Source: Sedimentibacter sp. MB35-C1
Lineage (GTDB): Bacteria > Bacillota > Clostridia > Tissierellales > Sedimentibacteraceae
Length of the DNA stretch: 64,000 bases
Direction of reading: 5' to 3'
Assembly: GCF_030913635.1 (NCBI RefSeq)
Contig: NZ_CP133188.1
Span: forward strand, 2,480,001 to 2,544,000
Both the position numbers and the translations under genes were made by a program. Every line of letters begins with the position of its first letter. The stretch's first letter is position 1. Below are positions 26,758 through 34,901 of the stretch, piece by piece. The notes beneath the pieces were generated by a model. That model had not been told where the DNA came from. It worked only from the letters and a program-made list of their open reading frames with translations, and ran no database searches.

Positions 26758-26793
26758 ACGCCTTGCTGTAAGTTTCAAAGCAAGGCGTTTTAA
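26758..26793. terminator. terminator between the GNAT gene and hom
   Basis: ACGCCTTGC and GCAAGGCGT pair around a 13-base loop; TTTTA follows on the plus strand. Lies between convergent genes. Confidence 0.75.
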
Positions 26794-26829
26794 ATTATAT
26801 TACTTATAATTGTTATTTTATTGCTGACA

Positions 26830-27882
26830 CTACCGACTAACTGTGTGGCAGTTTGAAACAACTCTTATGAGATCGCTGAAAACACCGTACGCCGTCTGTT
26901 CAATTTCAGGATCATGCTCAACAACAGATATGGTTCCCATTAAATCTGTTGTAATGCTCACAACAGACGTGGTACCGTTTATGCTTGCGTATAACGTACC
27001 TTTGGGCACTTCCTGAGGAGCAACAATAGCTGCAATTTTCCCGCCTGTACTTTTTCCTGAGCAAACAAGCTTTATTACATTGCCTCTTTCTTCTGCCTCT
27101 TTTATTTTTTCAAGGGTAATTGTTTCAATGCCTTCTCGCTCAACATCCAAAGGGGTAATATTTGCATCCATTAAAACATTTAATAATGCTGCTGTTTTTG
27201 CTGCAGCGTCCCACCCTTCAATATCCATGGAAGGATCAGCCTCTACAAAGCCACGCTTTTTCCCTTCCATTATAACATCATCATAATTTTTGCCCTTAGA
27301 TAATTCTTCTAAAACAAAATTCGTTGTGGAATTTAAAATTCCTCTAACCTCTGTTACCTTGCAAAGTTTAAGTGTTTCATCCACAAGATTGAAAACAGGT
27401 GTTCCGTCCATTACTGCCGTTTCATAATAAAACTTTACTCCATGTTCTAAAGCCTTTTCTTTGAGGTTTTTATATGCCCATGCAATAGGTCCCTTATTTG
27501 CGCTTATTGCATGCTTTTTTCTTTCTATAGCTGATGCAATGTGTTCTATCGCAGGTTGTCCAGAAAAAATTTTAAGAGGAGTAAGTTCCATAAGAACGTC
27601 ATAATCTGCGTTTTTCGCTATTTCCATAGAATTCATTACTGAGTAATCTGTATTCTCTTTATTGAATCTGCCAAGTTCACTCATATCCTTTAAAGCTCTT
27701 TTTAAATTAATACCGTTGCTATTTAGCAATGAACCTCTGCTTCCTGTAGATATGGCTGCAACTTTTATATTAAATCCATATCTTTCGAATATTTCTTCAT
27801 GTTTTTCTAAAAGCAGTCTTGCAAATGCCTGACCTACGTTACCAAAGCCAAGGATCGCCAGACTAATATAACATTTTCCCAT
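26830..27882 (-). CDS. hom: homoserine dehydrogenase (short form without ACT domain)
   Basis: NAD(P)H-dependent reduction of aspartate semialdehyde to homoserine, in threonine/methionine synthesis. Start chosen at 27882 because AAGGAGAT precedes it; the frame is open to 27912. 350 residues, lacking the C-terminal ACT domain usual in Bacillus Hom, so feedback control by threonine through ACT is absent. N-terminal Rossmann motif LAILGFGNVGQAFARLL, NKGPIAWAYKNL (substrate/coenzyme loop), RGILNSTTNFVLEEL and RGFVEADPSMDIEGWDAAAK with the catalytic lysine region. Stand-alone gene. Confidence 0.9.
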   Translation of the reverse strand: MGKCYISLAILGFGNVGQAFARLLLEKHEEIFERYGFNIKVAAISTGSRGSLLNSNGINLKRALKDMSELGRFNKENTDYSVMNSMEIAKNADYDVLMELTPLKIFSGQPAIEHIASAIERKKHAISANKGPIAWAYKNLKEKALEHGVKFYYETAVMDGTPVFNLVDETLKLCKVTEVRGILNSTTNFVLEELSKGKNYDDVIMEGKKRGFVEADPSMDIEGWDAAAKTAALLNVLMDANITPLDVEREGIETITLEKIKEAEERGNVIKLVCSGKSTGGKIAAIVAPQEVPKGTLYASINGTTSVVSITTDLMGTISVVEHDPEIEQTAYGVFSDLIRVVSNCHTVSR

Positions 27883-28070
27883 TTTTATCTCCTTATTATA
27901 AATATAATGCATAGTTACGTTTTCATACTATTTTACCATCTATACTAACACTGTTCAATATATAATATTCTTATATATCTTACATGTATTGCAACGCTTC
28001 TGACACACCCTTTAAATTTCTGAAAAACCGTCTGCTTATAAACTCAAATTGCATGTGTTATTAACAAACA

Positions 28071-28098
28071 AAAAAACAGAAAAACTTTCTGTTTTTTA
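28071..28098 (-). terminator. terminator of the selenoprotein gene
   Basis: AAAAACAGAAA / TTTCTGTTTTT with a 4-base loop and T-tracts on both strands, 20 bases after the selenoprotein stop. Confidence 0.7.
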
Positions 28099-28120
28099 TT
28101 TAGTATAGATTTAAATAATA

Positions 28121-28405
28121 TTACAAAATTTCAAAGCCAAATACATTCAAAGACTTTAAAACACCGAACAGACTGCTGAGCTTTATATGAACATTTTCTC
28201 TGTTTGGTTTAAGACTTTTAGATATATACACATTAATAGAATCTATTTTATATAATTCATACCCTATTTTTTCTTTCGGTTCACCTAACCGTACGCTTGG
28301 CAAAGCTACAGATGCTCATGTGCAGCACCTCTTGATTTTTTCAATTGTAGCAGTACCGCCTTTTTCCAGAATATAATCCCTAGCCTTATCCTCGATAATC
28401 AACAT
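28121..28405 (-). CDS. CC/Se-motif selenoprotein (in-frame TGA = selenocysteine)
   Basis: An automatic caller would see only 28121-28303. Reading on upstream through one in-frame TGA at 28316-28318 gives a coherent 94-residue protein: MLIIEDKARDYILEKGGTAT, IEKIKRCCTU, then ASVALPSVRLGEPKEKIGYE and onward to GFEIL. The residues on either side of the TGA form one continuous domain, and the CC-x-U centre with the following LGEPK, Y-LY-ID-I-VYISK and SLN-V-G pattern matches the family named CC/Se motif (seleno)protein. A SECIS-like hairpin lies 29 bases after the TGA. ATG at 28405 with AAAGGAG somewhat far (about 13 bases). Function unknown; a small thiol/selenol redox protein is likely. A TGA nonsense mutation is the alternative. 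Confidence 0.78.
28277..28318 (-). promoter_or_regulatory. bacterial SECIS-like element including the Sec TGA codon
   Basis: Minus strand: TGA at 28316-28318, then 24 bases, then CGGTT-AGGTG-AACCG at 28277-28291. A 5-base-pair stem with an AGGU-type apical loop, 29 bases from TGA to loop, falls within the range of known bacterial SECIS elements. Confidence 0.7.
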
Positions 28406-28506
28406 ATCCGAAGCACAGCTCCTTTAAAGAAATTTACTTTATATATACCCTGGAAGAATTAACTTAATCTCAATAGCCTTACAAATTTACATAAAAAACT
28501 AACTCA

Positions 28507-30324
28507 TTATTTCCTATTTAAGATATTCATAAACTGCTCACCTGTAATTGTTTCTTCCTGATATAAAAATTCTGCCAGTTCATGAAGCTTTTGTTCATTT
28601 TCTTTAAGAACTTTCATAGCTTTTAGATGAGCCTCCTTAATGATTAACAGCACCGCTCTGTCTACTTCCTTGGCTGTTTCCGGTGAACATATAACTTGTG
28701 AATTGCCGCCCAAATAATTACCTCTTCCAGTTTCCATAGCCATCATATCAAATTCATCTGTCATGCCATACCTTGTAACCATTGCGCGTGCTATTTTAGT
28801 GGCTTGTTCAATATCGTTGGAAGCTCCTGTGGTGCATTCTCCGAAAACAAGTTCCTCTGCAGCTCTGCCAGCACAAAACATTGCAATTTTATTTATTGTC
28901 TCTGATCTGTTAATCAAAGTTTTGTCTCTTGTTTCAATCTGCATGGTATACCCAAGAGCACCTGACGTGCGCGGTATTATAGTAATCTTGTGCACAGGAG
29001 CACTGTTAGCTTGTACTGCTGCAAGCAATGCATGTCCGATTTCATGATATGATACAATCTTTTTTTCCTCGGAACTTAAAATTTGATTTTTCTTCTGCTC
29101 TCCAGCTAATACAACTTCAACAGACTCTTCAAGGTCCAAATGGCTGACAAAATTTCTTCCCATTCTCACTGCCCGAAGTGCGCCTTCATTAACAATATTG
29201 GCAAGTTGAGCTCCTGAAGCACCGGCTGTTGCTCTAGCAATTAGATTATAATCAATATCCGGCTCCATTTTGCATTTTTTAGCATGAACTTTTAGTATTG
29301 CAACACGCCCCTGCATGTCAGGCAGTTCTACACGAACATGCCTGTCAAAACGTCCAGGCCTTAGAAGTGCAGGATCCAGGATTTCCGGTCTGTTGGTTGC
29401 TGCTAAAACTACAACTCCTTTATTTTCTTCAAAGCCGTCCATTTCCGTAAGCAGCTGGTTTAATGTTTGTTCACGCTCTTCATTATTTCCGGCACCGATT
29501 CCACGAGCCTTGCCCACAGTATCAATTTCATCTATAAATACGATGCAAGGTGCCTTCTTTGACGCCTTATTAAATAAATCTCGCACTCTTGATGCTCCTC
29601 TGCCCACATACATTTCAACAAATTCAGAACCTGAAACAGGGATAAACGGAACATTAGCCTCCCCTGCAACTGCTTTAGCAAGCAGCGTCTTTCCCGTTCC
29701 AGGAGGCCCAACCAAAAGTATTCCCTTAGGGCACACGGCCCCGATTTCATTGTATTTCTCCGGATGAGAAAGATAATCAACGATTTCAATCAATGATTCC
29801 TTAGCTTCCTCCTGTCCAGCTACATCACAAAAAGTTTTTTTATTTCTAGTTTCTTTATCTTTTGTTTTATTGTTATCTTTTTCTTCATCGGCAAGCTTGT
29901 CATTCCCTTTTAACTTGTCATTAAGTTTTATTCCATAATATGTAACCAAAATAATAGGAACCACAAGAATGAGTAGTAAAACAACAAAATAGTCAGATTT
30001 ATTCAATTCTACCACACCTATATCAATGCCTTTTCCCCTTAAACGATTTATAAGCTCAGTTACATCACTGTATTGTGTTTTGTAATGCTTTGTATTACCA
30101 TTTGAATCTTTTACAGTATACAAAATGTCATCTTTCAATATTTCCACCACGATTACTTCATCAGCATCAATATAACCTTCAAACTCTTCCTGTGTGGACA
30201 AATTAATAACCGGCTTTGCTAAAACCGGAAGAAGCATCCAATTTATGTACATAATAATAAAAATTGATGCAATGTAATAAAAAATAATAAATTCTGATTT
30301 ATTACTCTTGTTGTTTTCACTCAT
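28507..30324 (-). CDS. ftsH: ATP-dependent zinc metalloprotease FtsH
   Basis: Membrane-bound AAA+ protease that degrades unassembled membrane proteins and regulators. 605 residues. Two N-terminal membrane helices (about 12-33 and 108-130) around an outside domain; AAA core with Walker A GPPGTGKTLLAKA, Walker B IVFIDEIDTVG, second region ATNRPEILDPALLRPGRFDR (arginine fingers), then the M41 protease with zinc motif SYHEIGHALLA and the third ligand in ASNDIEQAT. Outside loop is short. RBS AGGAGC. Monocistronic; a second FtsH of this type in a genome is often spore- or stress-linked, but nothing here tells. Confidence 0.95.
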   Translation of the reverse strand: MSENNKSNKSEFIIFYYIASIFIIMYINWMLLPVLAKPVINLSTQEEFEGYIDADEVIVVEILKDDILYTVKDSNGNTKHYKTQYSDVTELINRLRGKGIDIGVVELNKSDYFVVLLLILVVPIILVTYYGIKLNDKLKGNDKLADEEKDNNKTKDKETRNKKTFCDVAGQEEAKESLIEIVDYLSHPEKYNEIGAVCPKGILLVGPPGTGKTLLAKAVAGEANVPFIPVSGSEFVEMYVGRGASRVRDLFNKASKKAPCIVFIDEIDTVGKARGIGAGNNEEREQTLNQLLTEMDGFEENKGVVVLAATNRPEILDPALLRPGRFDRHVRVELPDMQGRVAILKVHAKKCKMEPDIDYNLIARATAGASGAQLANIVNEGALRAVRMGRNFVSHLDLEESVEVVLAGEQKKNQILSSEEKKIVSYHEIGHALLAAVQANSAPVHKITIIPRTSGALGYTMQIETRDKTLINRSETINKIAMFCAGRAAEELVFGECTTGASNDIEQATKIARAMVTRYGMTDEFDMMAMETGRGNYLGGNSQVICSPETAKEVDRAVLLIIKEAHLKAMKVLKENEQKLHELAEFLYQEETITGEQFMNILNRK

Positions 30325-30675
30325 AATTAGCTCCTGTTACAACTAAATTAACTTTTTGTATAAAATAAAAAGGACCTTAAAAATACATTAGGACCCTTCC
30401 TTCGATGAAATCTTTATGTATATTATGAATACAGAAATAAAATTTCTGCATGTTTAAGCTGTTTAATTCCTTTTTTAAATTAATAAAATTACTATCATTT
30501 GATGATTGTATACAGCCATCAATTATTTGTCAAGTTATTTAATTAACATTTTTTGCTTTTCAACAAACTTTTAAAATTTAAGGAATGAAAAGTATAAAAT
30601 CATAAAAAGCAAAACATTATTAGTGATAAGACCAAGCAAATATTATAAAATTGCGGTAAATTTGCTATCATAGCA
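30325..30675. other. intergenic leader of ftsH, no gene seen
   Basis: AT-rich. Contains a small inverted repeat (CAGAAAT-AAA-ATTTCTG, about 30430-30450) and a twofold direct repeat of AGGACC around 30373-30395. No ORF with an RBS and no riboswitch core that I recognise. Confidence 0.5.
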
Positions 30676-30705
30676 AAAAACCACAACATTCCTGCTGTGG
30701 TTTTT
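30676..30705 (-). terminator. terminator of the dipeptidase gene
   Basis: AAAAACCACA / TGTGGTTTTT pairs around a 10-base loop, T-tract on the minus strand; follows the dipeptidase stop. Confidence 0.75.
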
Positions 30706-30752
30706 AAAATGTAACATTATACATTCCTACGTAATTAATCCTTCTATCAAAA

Positions 30753-31766
30753 CTAATTCTTCCAAACTTGTGAGAATATACGCAGCCAATTGTCTCCTAA
30801 TATATCACGTACATTTTCGTCAGAATATCCTAGTTTTAAGAGAGATTCTGTAATTTGGGGAATTTGATTTACTTCAACCTGATGTAATGTGTTACTAATA
30901 TATCCTCCATCTTCAGGATATTTTTCACGGTTTGTATCTGCCAATCTCACAAATGCATCCATATCATATACATAGTCAAGTCCTATTCCCGCATGTTTAG
31001 GTCCTACAAGCTGTACTATGTGATCAATGTTTTTAACATATTGCTCAACCAAATTTTTATCATTGCCTAAAAATAATCCAAAACCGGTTACTCCAAATAC
31101 CCCTCCATTTCGAGCTATAGCTTTTATTTGATCATCCTTATAGCATCTTTGATGATTAGTTACCGCTGCAACATTGCCGTGGCTTACAACTACCGGTGCT
31201 TCAGATGCTTCAATTGTTTCCATGGCAGTACGATATCCTGTATGAGCTACATCTACAATCATTCCTACCTTATTCATCTCTTTTATTAATTTGTATCCAA
31301 ATTCACTTAATCCTTTGTCGTCTTCTTCATGGCAACCATAGCCCACCCTGTTTTTCGCATTGTAAGCCATAAGCATATGTCTTATTCCTCTATCATAGAA
31401 AAATTTAACCATTGATAAATTAGTTCCGATTGGAACTGTTCCTTGAAAATGGAAACCTACCGCCAGCTTGTTTTCTTTTTTAGCACGTTTAATGTCATCA
31501 ACTTTTTTTACAAAAATTATATCTTTTGACCTGCTTAACACTAGTGCTTTAATCAAAGTAACATTTTTTACAGTTTCCATAGTTTTGTGTAGATCTGATG
31601 CCACTGTAATCGAAGCGTAATTGAACCCATTTGCTTTCATTCTGTTAAGTGCATCAAACAAGTTAGAAAATTTACTACCTGGCATTATTGGCAGCGTAGT
31701 ATCTACAACATAAGCCTGTTCATGTAATAATTCAGCGTCTTTTGAGATGTTCCAACTTTCACACAT
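30753..31766 (-). CDS. membrane dipeptidase (renal dipeptidase family, M19)
   Basis: Zinc-dependent dipeptidase, cytoplasmic in Firmicutes. 337 residues. Motifs: VVDTTLPIMPG near the start (the usual D-x-H zinc pair here is replaced by D-T-T, an oddity), GFHFQGTVPIG (usual QxG region), GMIVDVAHTGYRTAMETIEA (His ligand), APVVVSHGNVAAVTNHQRCY (His ligand SH plus NHQR), and HAGIGLDYVYDMD. The amidohydrolase metal ligand missing at the N-terminus may change activity. Monocistronic. Confidence 0.82.
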   Translation of the reverse strand: MCESWNISKDAELLHEQAYVVDTTLPIMPGSKFSNLFDALNRMKANGFNYASITVASDLHKTMETVKNVTLIKALVLSRSKDIIFVKKVDDIKRAKKENKLAVGFHFQGTVPIGTNLSMVKFFYDRGIRHMLMAYNAKNRVGYGCHEEDDKGLSEFGYKLIKEMNKVGMIVDVAHTGYRTAMETIEASEAPVVVSHGNVAAVTNHQRCYKDDQIKAIARNGGVFGVTGFGLFLGNDKNLVEQYVKNIDHIVQLVGPKHAGIGLDYVYDMDAFVRLADTNREKYPEDGGYISNTLHQVEVNQIPQITESLLKLGYSDENVRDILGDNWLRIFSQVWKN

Positions 31767-32006
31767 ATAAAATCCCTCCTAATTTATGTATAAATTTGAA
31801 TAACATTAAGCTCTCAAAATGTTGACCATAAACAAATTAGCATAAAATATGTATAATTTTAAAGCTTGTTCTGCCATAAAAGTGCAACGTGGTCTTGCCT
31901 TTTGCTTTTTAATTCTAGTAAAATTTACCACTTAATTGCTTTTCTAAATTATATCTAATATTTCTTCATAAAGCAATGAAAAGATAACAATTCTTTTAAC
32001 ATAATT

Positions 32007-32030
32007 AATGTCCTCACGCTTGAGGACATT
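32007..32030. repeat. perfect 10-base inverted repeat
   Basis: AATGTCCTCA-CGCT-TGAGGACATT. A strong hairpin with no T-run on the minus strand and only a mixed one on the plus. Could be an operator, a factor-dependent terminator, or the boundary of the accessory region. The rest of 31767-32234 holds nothing recognisable. Confidence 0.55.
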
Positions 32031-32234
32031 GTATTAATATTATTTTCGTAAATGGTAAATAATTTATTAAATATAGAATTTTCAAGATTCATATTATTTT
32101 ATTAATATGCAAAGTATAAGCTGATAAATAATTCATTTTAAAATATAAGGAGATTTTTGATGTATTTGATATTGTGTAGCAGTCTACGCTTTTATTCATA
32201 TAATAAGTTAAAATATTATTTTAGGAGGTTAAAT

Positions 32235-32357
32235 ATGGGATTCTGTAATAAAGATAGAGTAGGTGGAATAGGTGGAATTGATTCAAGTCTATTGTTTTTC
32301 TTCTTGTTATTGGTAATACTTTATTGCACATGTTGTGGCGGATTTGACTTAGATTAA
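32235..32357 (+). CDS. small hydrophobic protein with Cys-rich tail (YjcZ-like)
   Basis: 40 residues. Start at 32235 is set by TAGGAGG eight bases upstream; the longer open frame from 32157 lacks one. Sequence: a polar Gly/Asn head with VGGIGGIDSS, a membrane helix LLFFFLLLVILYC, then TCCGGFDLD. The Gly-rich head plus a single helix recalls the sporulation-associated YjcZ/small membrane protein group; the identity is a pattern guess. No signal peptide. Single gene. Confidence 0.6.
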   Translation: MGFCNKDRVGGIGGIDSSLLFFFLLLVILYCTCCGGFDLD

Positions 32358-32383
32358 TAATTAATAAATTTGATGCTTAAAGA

Positions 32384-32460
32384 AAATCGAGTAGGAGGTA
32401 ATTAATTTAATTACCGTCCTCTCACACCACCGTACGTACCGTTAGGTATACGGCGTAGAA
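32384..32460 (-). ncRNA. 3' end of a group II intron: domains V and VI
   Basis: On the minus strand the domain V hairpin (32428-32456) reads CGCCGTATACC, loop TAAC, GGTACGTACGGTG, and domain VI follows as AGGACGGTAATT / AATTACCTCCT and ends ...CTACTCGAT. The CGC triad is that of bacterial class C introns. The 3' end of its reverse transcriptase lies directly upstream. The rest of the intron is not present in the window, so the element is a truncated copy. Confidence 0.75.
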
Positions 32461-32700
32461 TTAACATTTGTATGTGTATATTTTAAGCAAAGACACTAAC
32501 CCAGCTTTTTCAAGTCTGGTATTCGTCATCGAAGTTGCTAAGATAGGGCTATTGGAAATTTTCCAATACCCTTTTCTTGTATTAGCAAATTCCCATGCTT
32601 TTTGTTTAGAAATTCCGAGTTTTTATAGATTATTAAATTTCGTACTCTCTGCCATCATGTATTACTTACTTTTAGAATTTTTTTATAAAATATCTCTTAA
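32461..32700 (-). pseudogene. ltrA: C-terminal fragment of a group II intron reverse transcriptase/maturase
   Basis: The minus strand reads KLGISKQKAWEFANTRKGYW then KISNSPILATSMTNTRLEKA and GLVSLLKIYTYKC before TAA, the usual C-terminal tail of LtrA-type maturases. Upstream, WQRVRNLI is in another frame, so there is at least one frameshift, and a stop precedes it. Only the last ~75 codons remain. Followed by domain V/VI. Confidence 0.72.
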
Positions 32701-32825
32701 AAATTATTTCGTTGAATTATAATTAATTTTGATACAAATAAACTAATATATAAGACTGCATATATCACCTTTTAATACTAACCTCATATATTAATATAAA
32801 TACTATGTATAAAGGAGATAAAGTA

Positions 32826-33470
32826 ATGTATTATAATCCATATGCCAACATGTTAGCTGAATGCTATATGTTACAGCAACAAATGAATTCAAATATTAGA
32901 GTGCTCCATGCAGTTCCAAATGCACCTGCAGTAGATGTTTATGTTGATGATAATATTATTATAAAAAACCTTCCTTATAAAGAATTATCATCATATATAT
33001 CTGTTCCACCCGGTAATTATAATATTAAAGTTTATCCTACAGGAAGTACAACAAGTCCTGTAATTGATGAAAGCGTCTATGTACCTGAAAAGTCTTTTTA
33101 TACCATAGCTGCTATTGGTGAACTGCCTAATATTAGCTTATATCCGGTACAAGAACCAACGTCCGCCAATAAATTTGGCTTGTCATGTGTAAGATTTATC
33201 CATCTATCTCCAAATGCGCCTGCTGTGGATATAAAATTGCCTAATAATACGATTGTTTTTAGCAATGTACCATACAAGGGCATAGCTAATTATACTTGTG
33301 TTCCATCAGGAACATATACGTTTAGAGTAACCCCAACTGGAACAAATGATGTTGTTTTAACTGTTCCTAATGTTATATTAAACCCAAATACTTTCTATAC
33401 TATTTATGCAGTTGGATTAGTAGGAGAAACTCCAGAATTAGATGCATTATTGGTTACTGAACCAAGATAA
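32826..33470 (+). CDS. protein with two DUF4397 domains
   Basis: 214 residues from the ATG at 32826, which has AAAGGAG nine bases upstream; the open frame begins earlier at 32805. Two tandem DUF4397 repeats (about residues 20-105 and 118-208), each opening (I/V)R(V/F)(L/I)H(A/L)(V/S)PNAPAVD, then a PYK(E/G)(L/I) turn, a VP(P/S)G-Y-(I/F)(K/R)V-PTG strand pair, and ending FYTI. No signal peptide, so a cytoplasmic or spore-coat location is likely; other DUF4397 proteins are surface proteins. A lead of Asn/Tyr residues (YYNPYANM) recalls the DUF6143 neighbours. Confidence 0.83.
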   Translation: MYYNPYANMLAECYMLQQQMNSNIRVLHAVPNAPAVDVYVDDNIIIKNLPYKELSSYISVPPGNYNIKVYPTGSTTSPVIDESVYVPEKSFYTIAAIGELPNISLYPVQEPTSANKFGLSCVRFIHLSPNAPAVDIKLPNNTIVFSNVPYKGIANYTCVPSGTYTFRVTPTGTNDVVLTVPNVILNPNTFYTIYAVGLVGETPELDALLVTEPR

Positions 33471-33476
33471 ATTTCT

Positions 33477-33512
33477 AAAAAAGTTGCTCAAAAAGATTCG
33501 AGCAACTTTTTT
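33477..33512 (+). terminator. terminator of the DUF4397 gene
   Basis: AAAGTTGCTC / GAGCAACTTT with a 10-base loop and a run of T. Confidence 0.85.
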
Positions 33513-33620
33513 TATTTATAGTAATTAATCAATCTTACAGTCTGAAAAATTACCCCAATTTTCAACTGTATTATACATTGGGTCAGTTGATTAGAAGCAA
33601 ATTAAAAATTCGCCCACAAT

Positions 33621-33652
33621 CAAAAAACTCTTTAAATTTGAAGAGTTTTTAA
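33621..33652. terminator. second terminator-like hairpin
   Basis: AAAAACTCTT / AAGAGTTTTT with an 8-base loop; T-tract on the plus strand. It stands right before the first tmRNA-3'-end-like repeat. Confidence 0.6.
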
Positions 33653-33670
33653 TATTTTCCATAATTTTCT

Positions 33671-33703
33671 ATGGAGGCGGGCCTCGAGGTGCAAATCCAC
33701 GAA
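33671..33703. repeat. tmRNA-3'-end-like repeat, copy 1 (putative att site)
   Basis: ATGGAGGCGGGCC then GAGGTGCAAATCCACGAA. The first ten bases equal the tmRNA 3' end with its first flanking base (see 42802-42811); the rest matches copies 2 and 3 rather than tmRNA. Left limit of the accessory region. Confidence 0.6.
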
Positions 33704-33800
33704 ATATATATTTCTTTTTTATTGATATTTAATGATCTACTTTGAAAAATTTAACAATATTGCAAAGTTTCTATATCATTTTAATGGAGGTTTAATTAAA

Positions 33801-33902
33801 TTGTTTAATCCATTAGTCAACATACTTGTAGAAAATTTAATGAACAATATCAACCTCAAATGTAAAAAGGAAATTTACGAAATTGTATCAAACTCTAAAT
33901 AA
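33801..33902 (+). CDS. possible 33-residue peptide of unknown function
   Basis: TTG start at 33801 with ATGGAGG ten bases upstream; reads MFNPLVNILVENLMNNINLK then CKKEIYEIVSNSK. No recognisable family. The RBS is the main support; the start codon is weak. Lies between the first repeat and the second DUF6143-like gene. Confidence 0.3.
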   Translation: MFNPLVNILVENLMNNINLKCKKEIYEIVSNSK

Positions 33903-34064
33903 TCTAATAACGCATTTACCCTTTTAATATGATTCAAAGAAATAATATATATCTAAAAGGTGTTTTGTAAGCGTCAAACAGGTTCTTTCCAATTTTAGTT
34001 GATTTCCCTCACCTGTCTACTTGACAAAGGGCAATACATTAGGATGTATTTTTTACCATAGTGG

Positions 34065-34736
34065 CTATAGAATTGATTCCTCCCACCATCCAAATACTAC
34101 TCTGCCTGAAGCAAGAATAGTCGGTTTTTCTGGGTTGGATAAAAATGCTGTAAGAGAGCCACCCGGTGGTAATATATATCTTCCATATACTTCCTCTTCA
34201 ATAGTAATGCCGGCTAAACGATAATTGCCGAACACAAAAAAACCACCAGAAGGAAACCCTTTTGCAGATACTCCAAACTGCATTTTGGCTTTTGCCTGAG
34301 GCAGAGGATTAATGGCTGTATTTACAGGTGTAATGAAATTAGATTCTTGAATTATGCCTGGCGGCGTACTGTTAAACCAAATCTGTACTCTATATGGGGT
34401 TGGAACTACATCGCTGACTCTCCACGTATTAACATATAAATTAACCCCGGAATTATCAGGATTGTATAACCTTGCCCATCCATTTGCAGCCTCTCCAAAC
34501 TTAATATCAATGGCAGTGCCGACGAAATACTTACCTTCCATCGATTTGGCTGTAGCTAATGGTATGTCAACGAAGTATTTAAATGTATCTTCATCATTAA
34601 CAGGCGGCTGAACTGATGCTGTTGATGGAACATAGCTATTATTCGAAGAAGTATATAAAGGATTATTAATTTCATTGGGATATGTGTAAAAATTAGCTGG
34701 TTGCCATGGTATTTGATTATACATAGGATTATTCAT
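34065..34736 (-). CDS. DUF6143-like protein (paralogue of the gene at 7443-8105)
   Basis: 223 residues, no signal peptide. Shares block after block with the protein at 7443 (AKSMEGKYF, GWARLYNPDNSGVNLYVN, YRVQIWFN, PPGIIQES, FPSGG, PPGGS, VVFGWWEES), perhaps half of residues identical by eye. Leads with an Asn/Gln/Pro/Tyr-rich 50-residue stretch. Function unknown. It lies in the first segment between the tmRNA-like repeats, so one paralogue sits in the core and the other in an island. Weak RBS (GGCAGGG). Confidence 0.7.
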   Translation of the reverse strand: MNNPMYNQIPWQPANFYTYPNEINNPLYTSSNNSYVPSTASVQPPVNDEDTFKYFVDIPLATAKSMEGKYFVGTAIDIKFGEAANGWARLYNPDNSGVNLYVNTWRVSDVVPTPYRVQIWFNSTPPGIIQESNFITPVNTAINPLPQAKAKMQFGVSAKGFPSGGFFVFGNYRLAGITIEEEVYGRYILPPGGSLTAFLSNPEKPTILASGRVVFGWWEESIL

Positions 34737-34765
34737 AATTACCCTGCCTTTTAATAGTTTTTTAT

Positions 34766-34808
34766 TAATTATATGTAAATAGTGTGCTAATTATATGTAA
34801 ATAGTATG
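34766..34808. repeat. 22-base tandem repeat, two copies
   Basis: TAATTATATGTAAATAGTRTG at 34766-34786 and 34788-34808, differing at one base. Located 30-70 bases upstream of the DUF6143-like start, in its promoter region. Confidence 0.75.
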
Positions 34809-34901
34809 TTAATTGTTAAATTTTAATAATGATAAGTGCATAAGACGGTGTTTCGTAAAAAAATATCCTAACAGTAATATGTGTACTATTAGCCTGTTAA
34901 T

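Noticed and set aside
28121-28303. Open frame of 60 codons taken as a stand-alone gene
   Set aside because: The TTG start has no RBS, and the frame continues meaningfully through an in-frame TGA; the selenoprotein reading is better.
30373-30400. T-box or terminator before ftsH (AAGGGTCC... GGTCCTTTTT)
   Set aside because: The matching blocks are direct repeats, not inverted ones, and no T-box core or specifier stem is present.
30671-30712. Another tmRNA-type repeat at the dipeptidase terminator (CCACAACATT...TGTGGTTTTTAAAATG)
   Set aside because: It shares only terminator-like sequence; the defining TGGAGGCG and GCAAATCCAC parts are absent.
33671-33703. Short peptide encoded by the repeat (ATG GAG GCG ...)
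   Set aside because: The first eight bases (TGGAGGCG) equal the tmRNA 3' end, the frame is not kept in all copies, and there is no RBS; a DNA site is more likely than a peptide.
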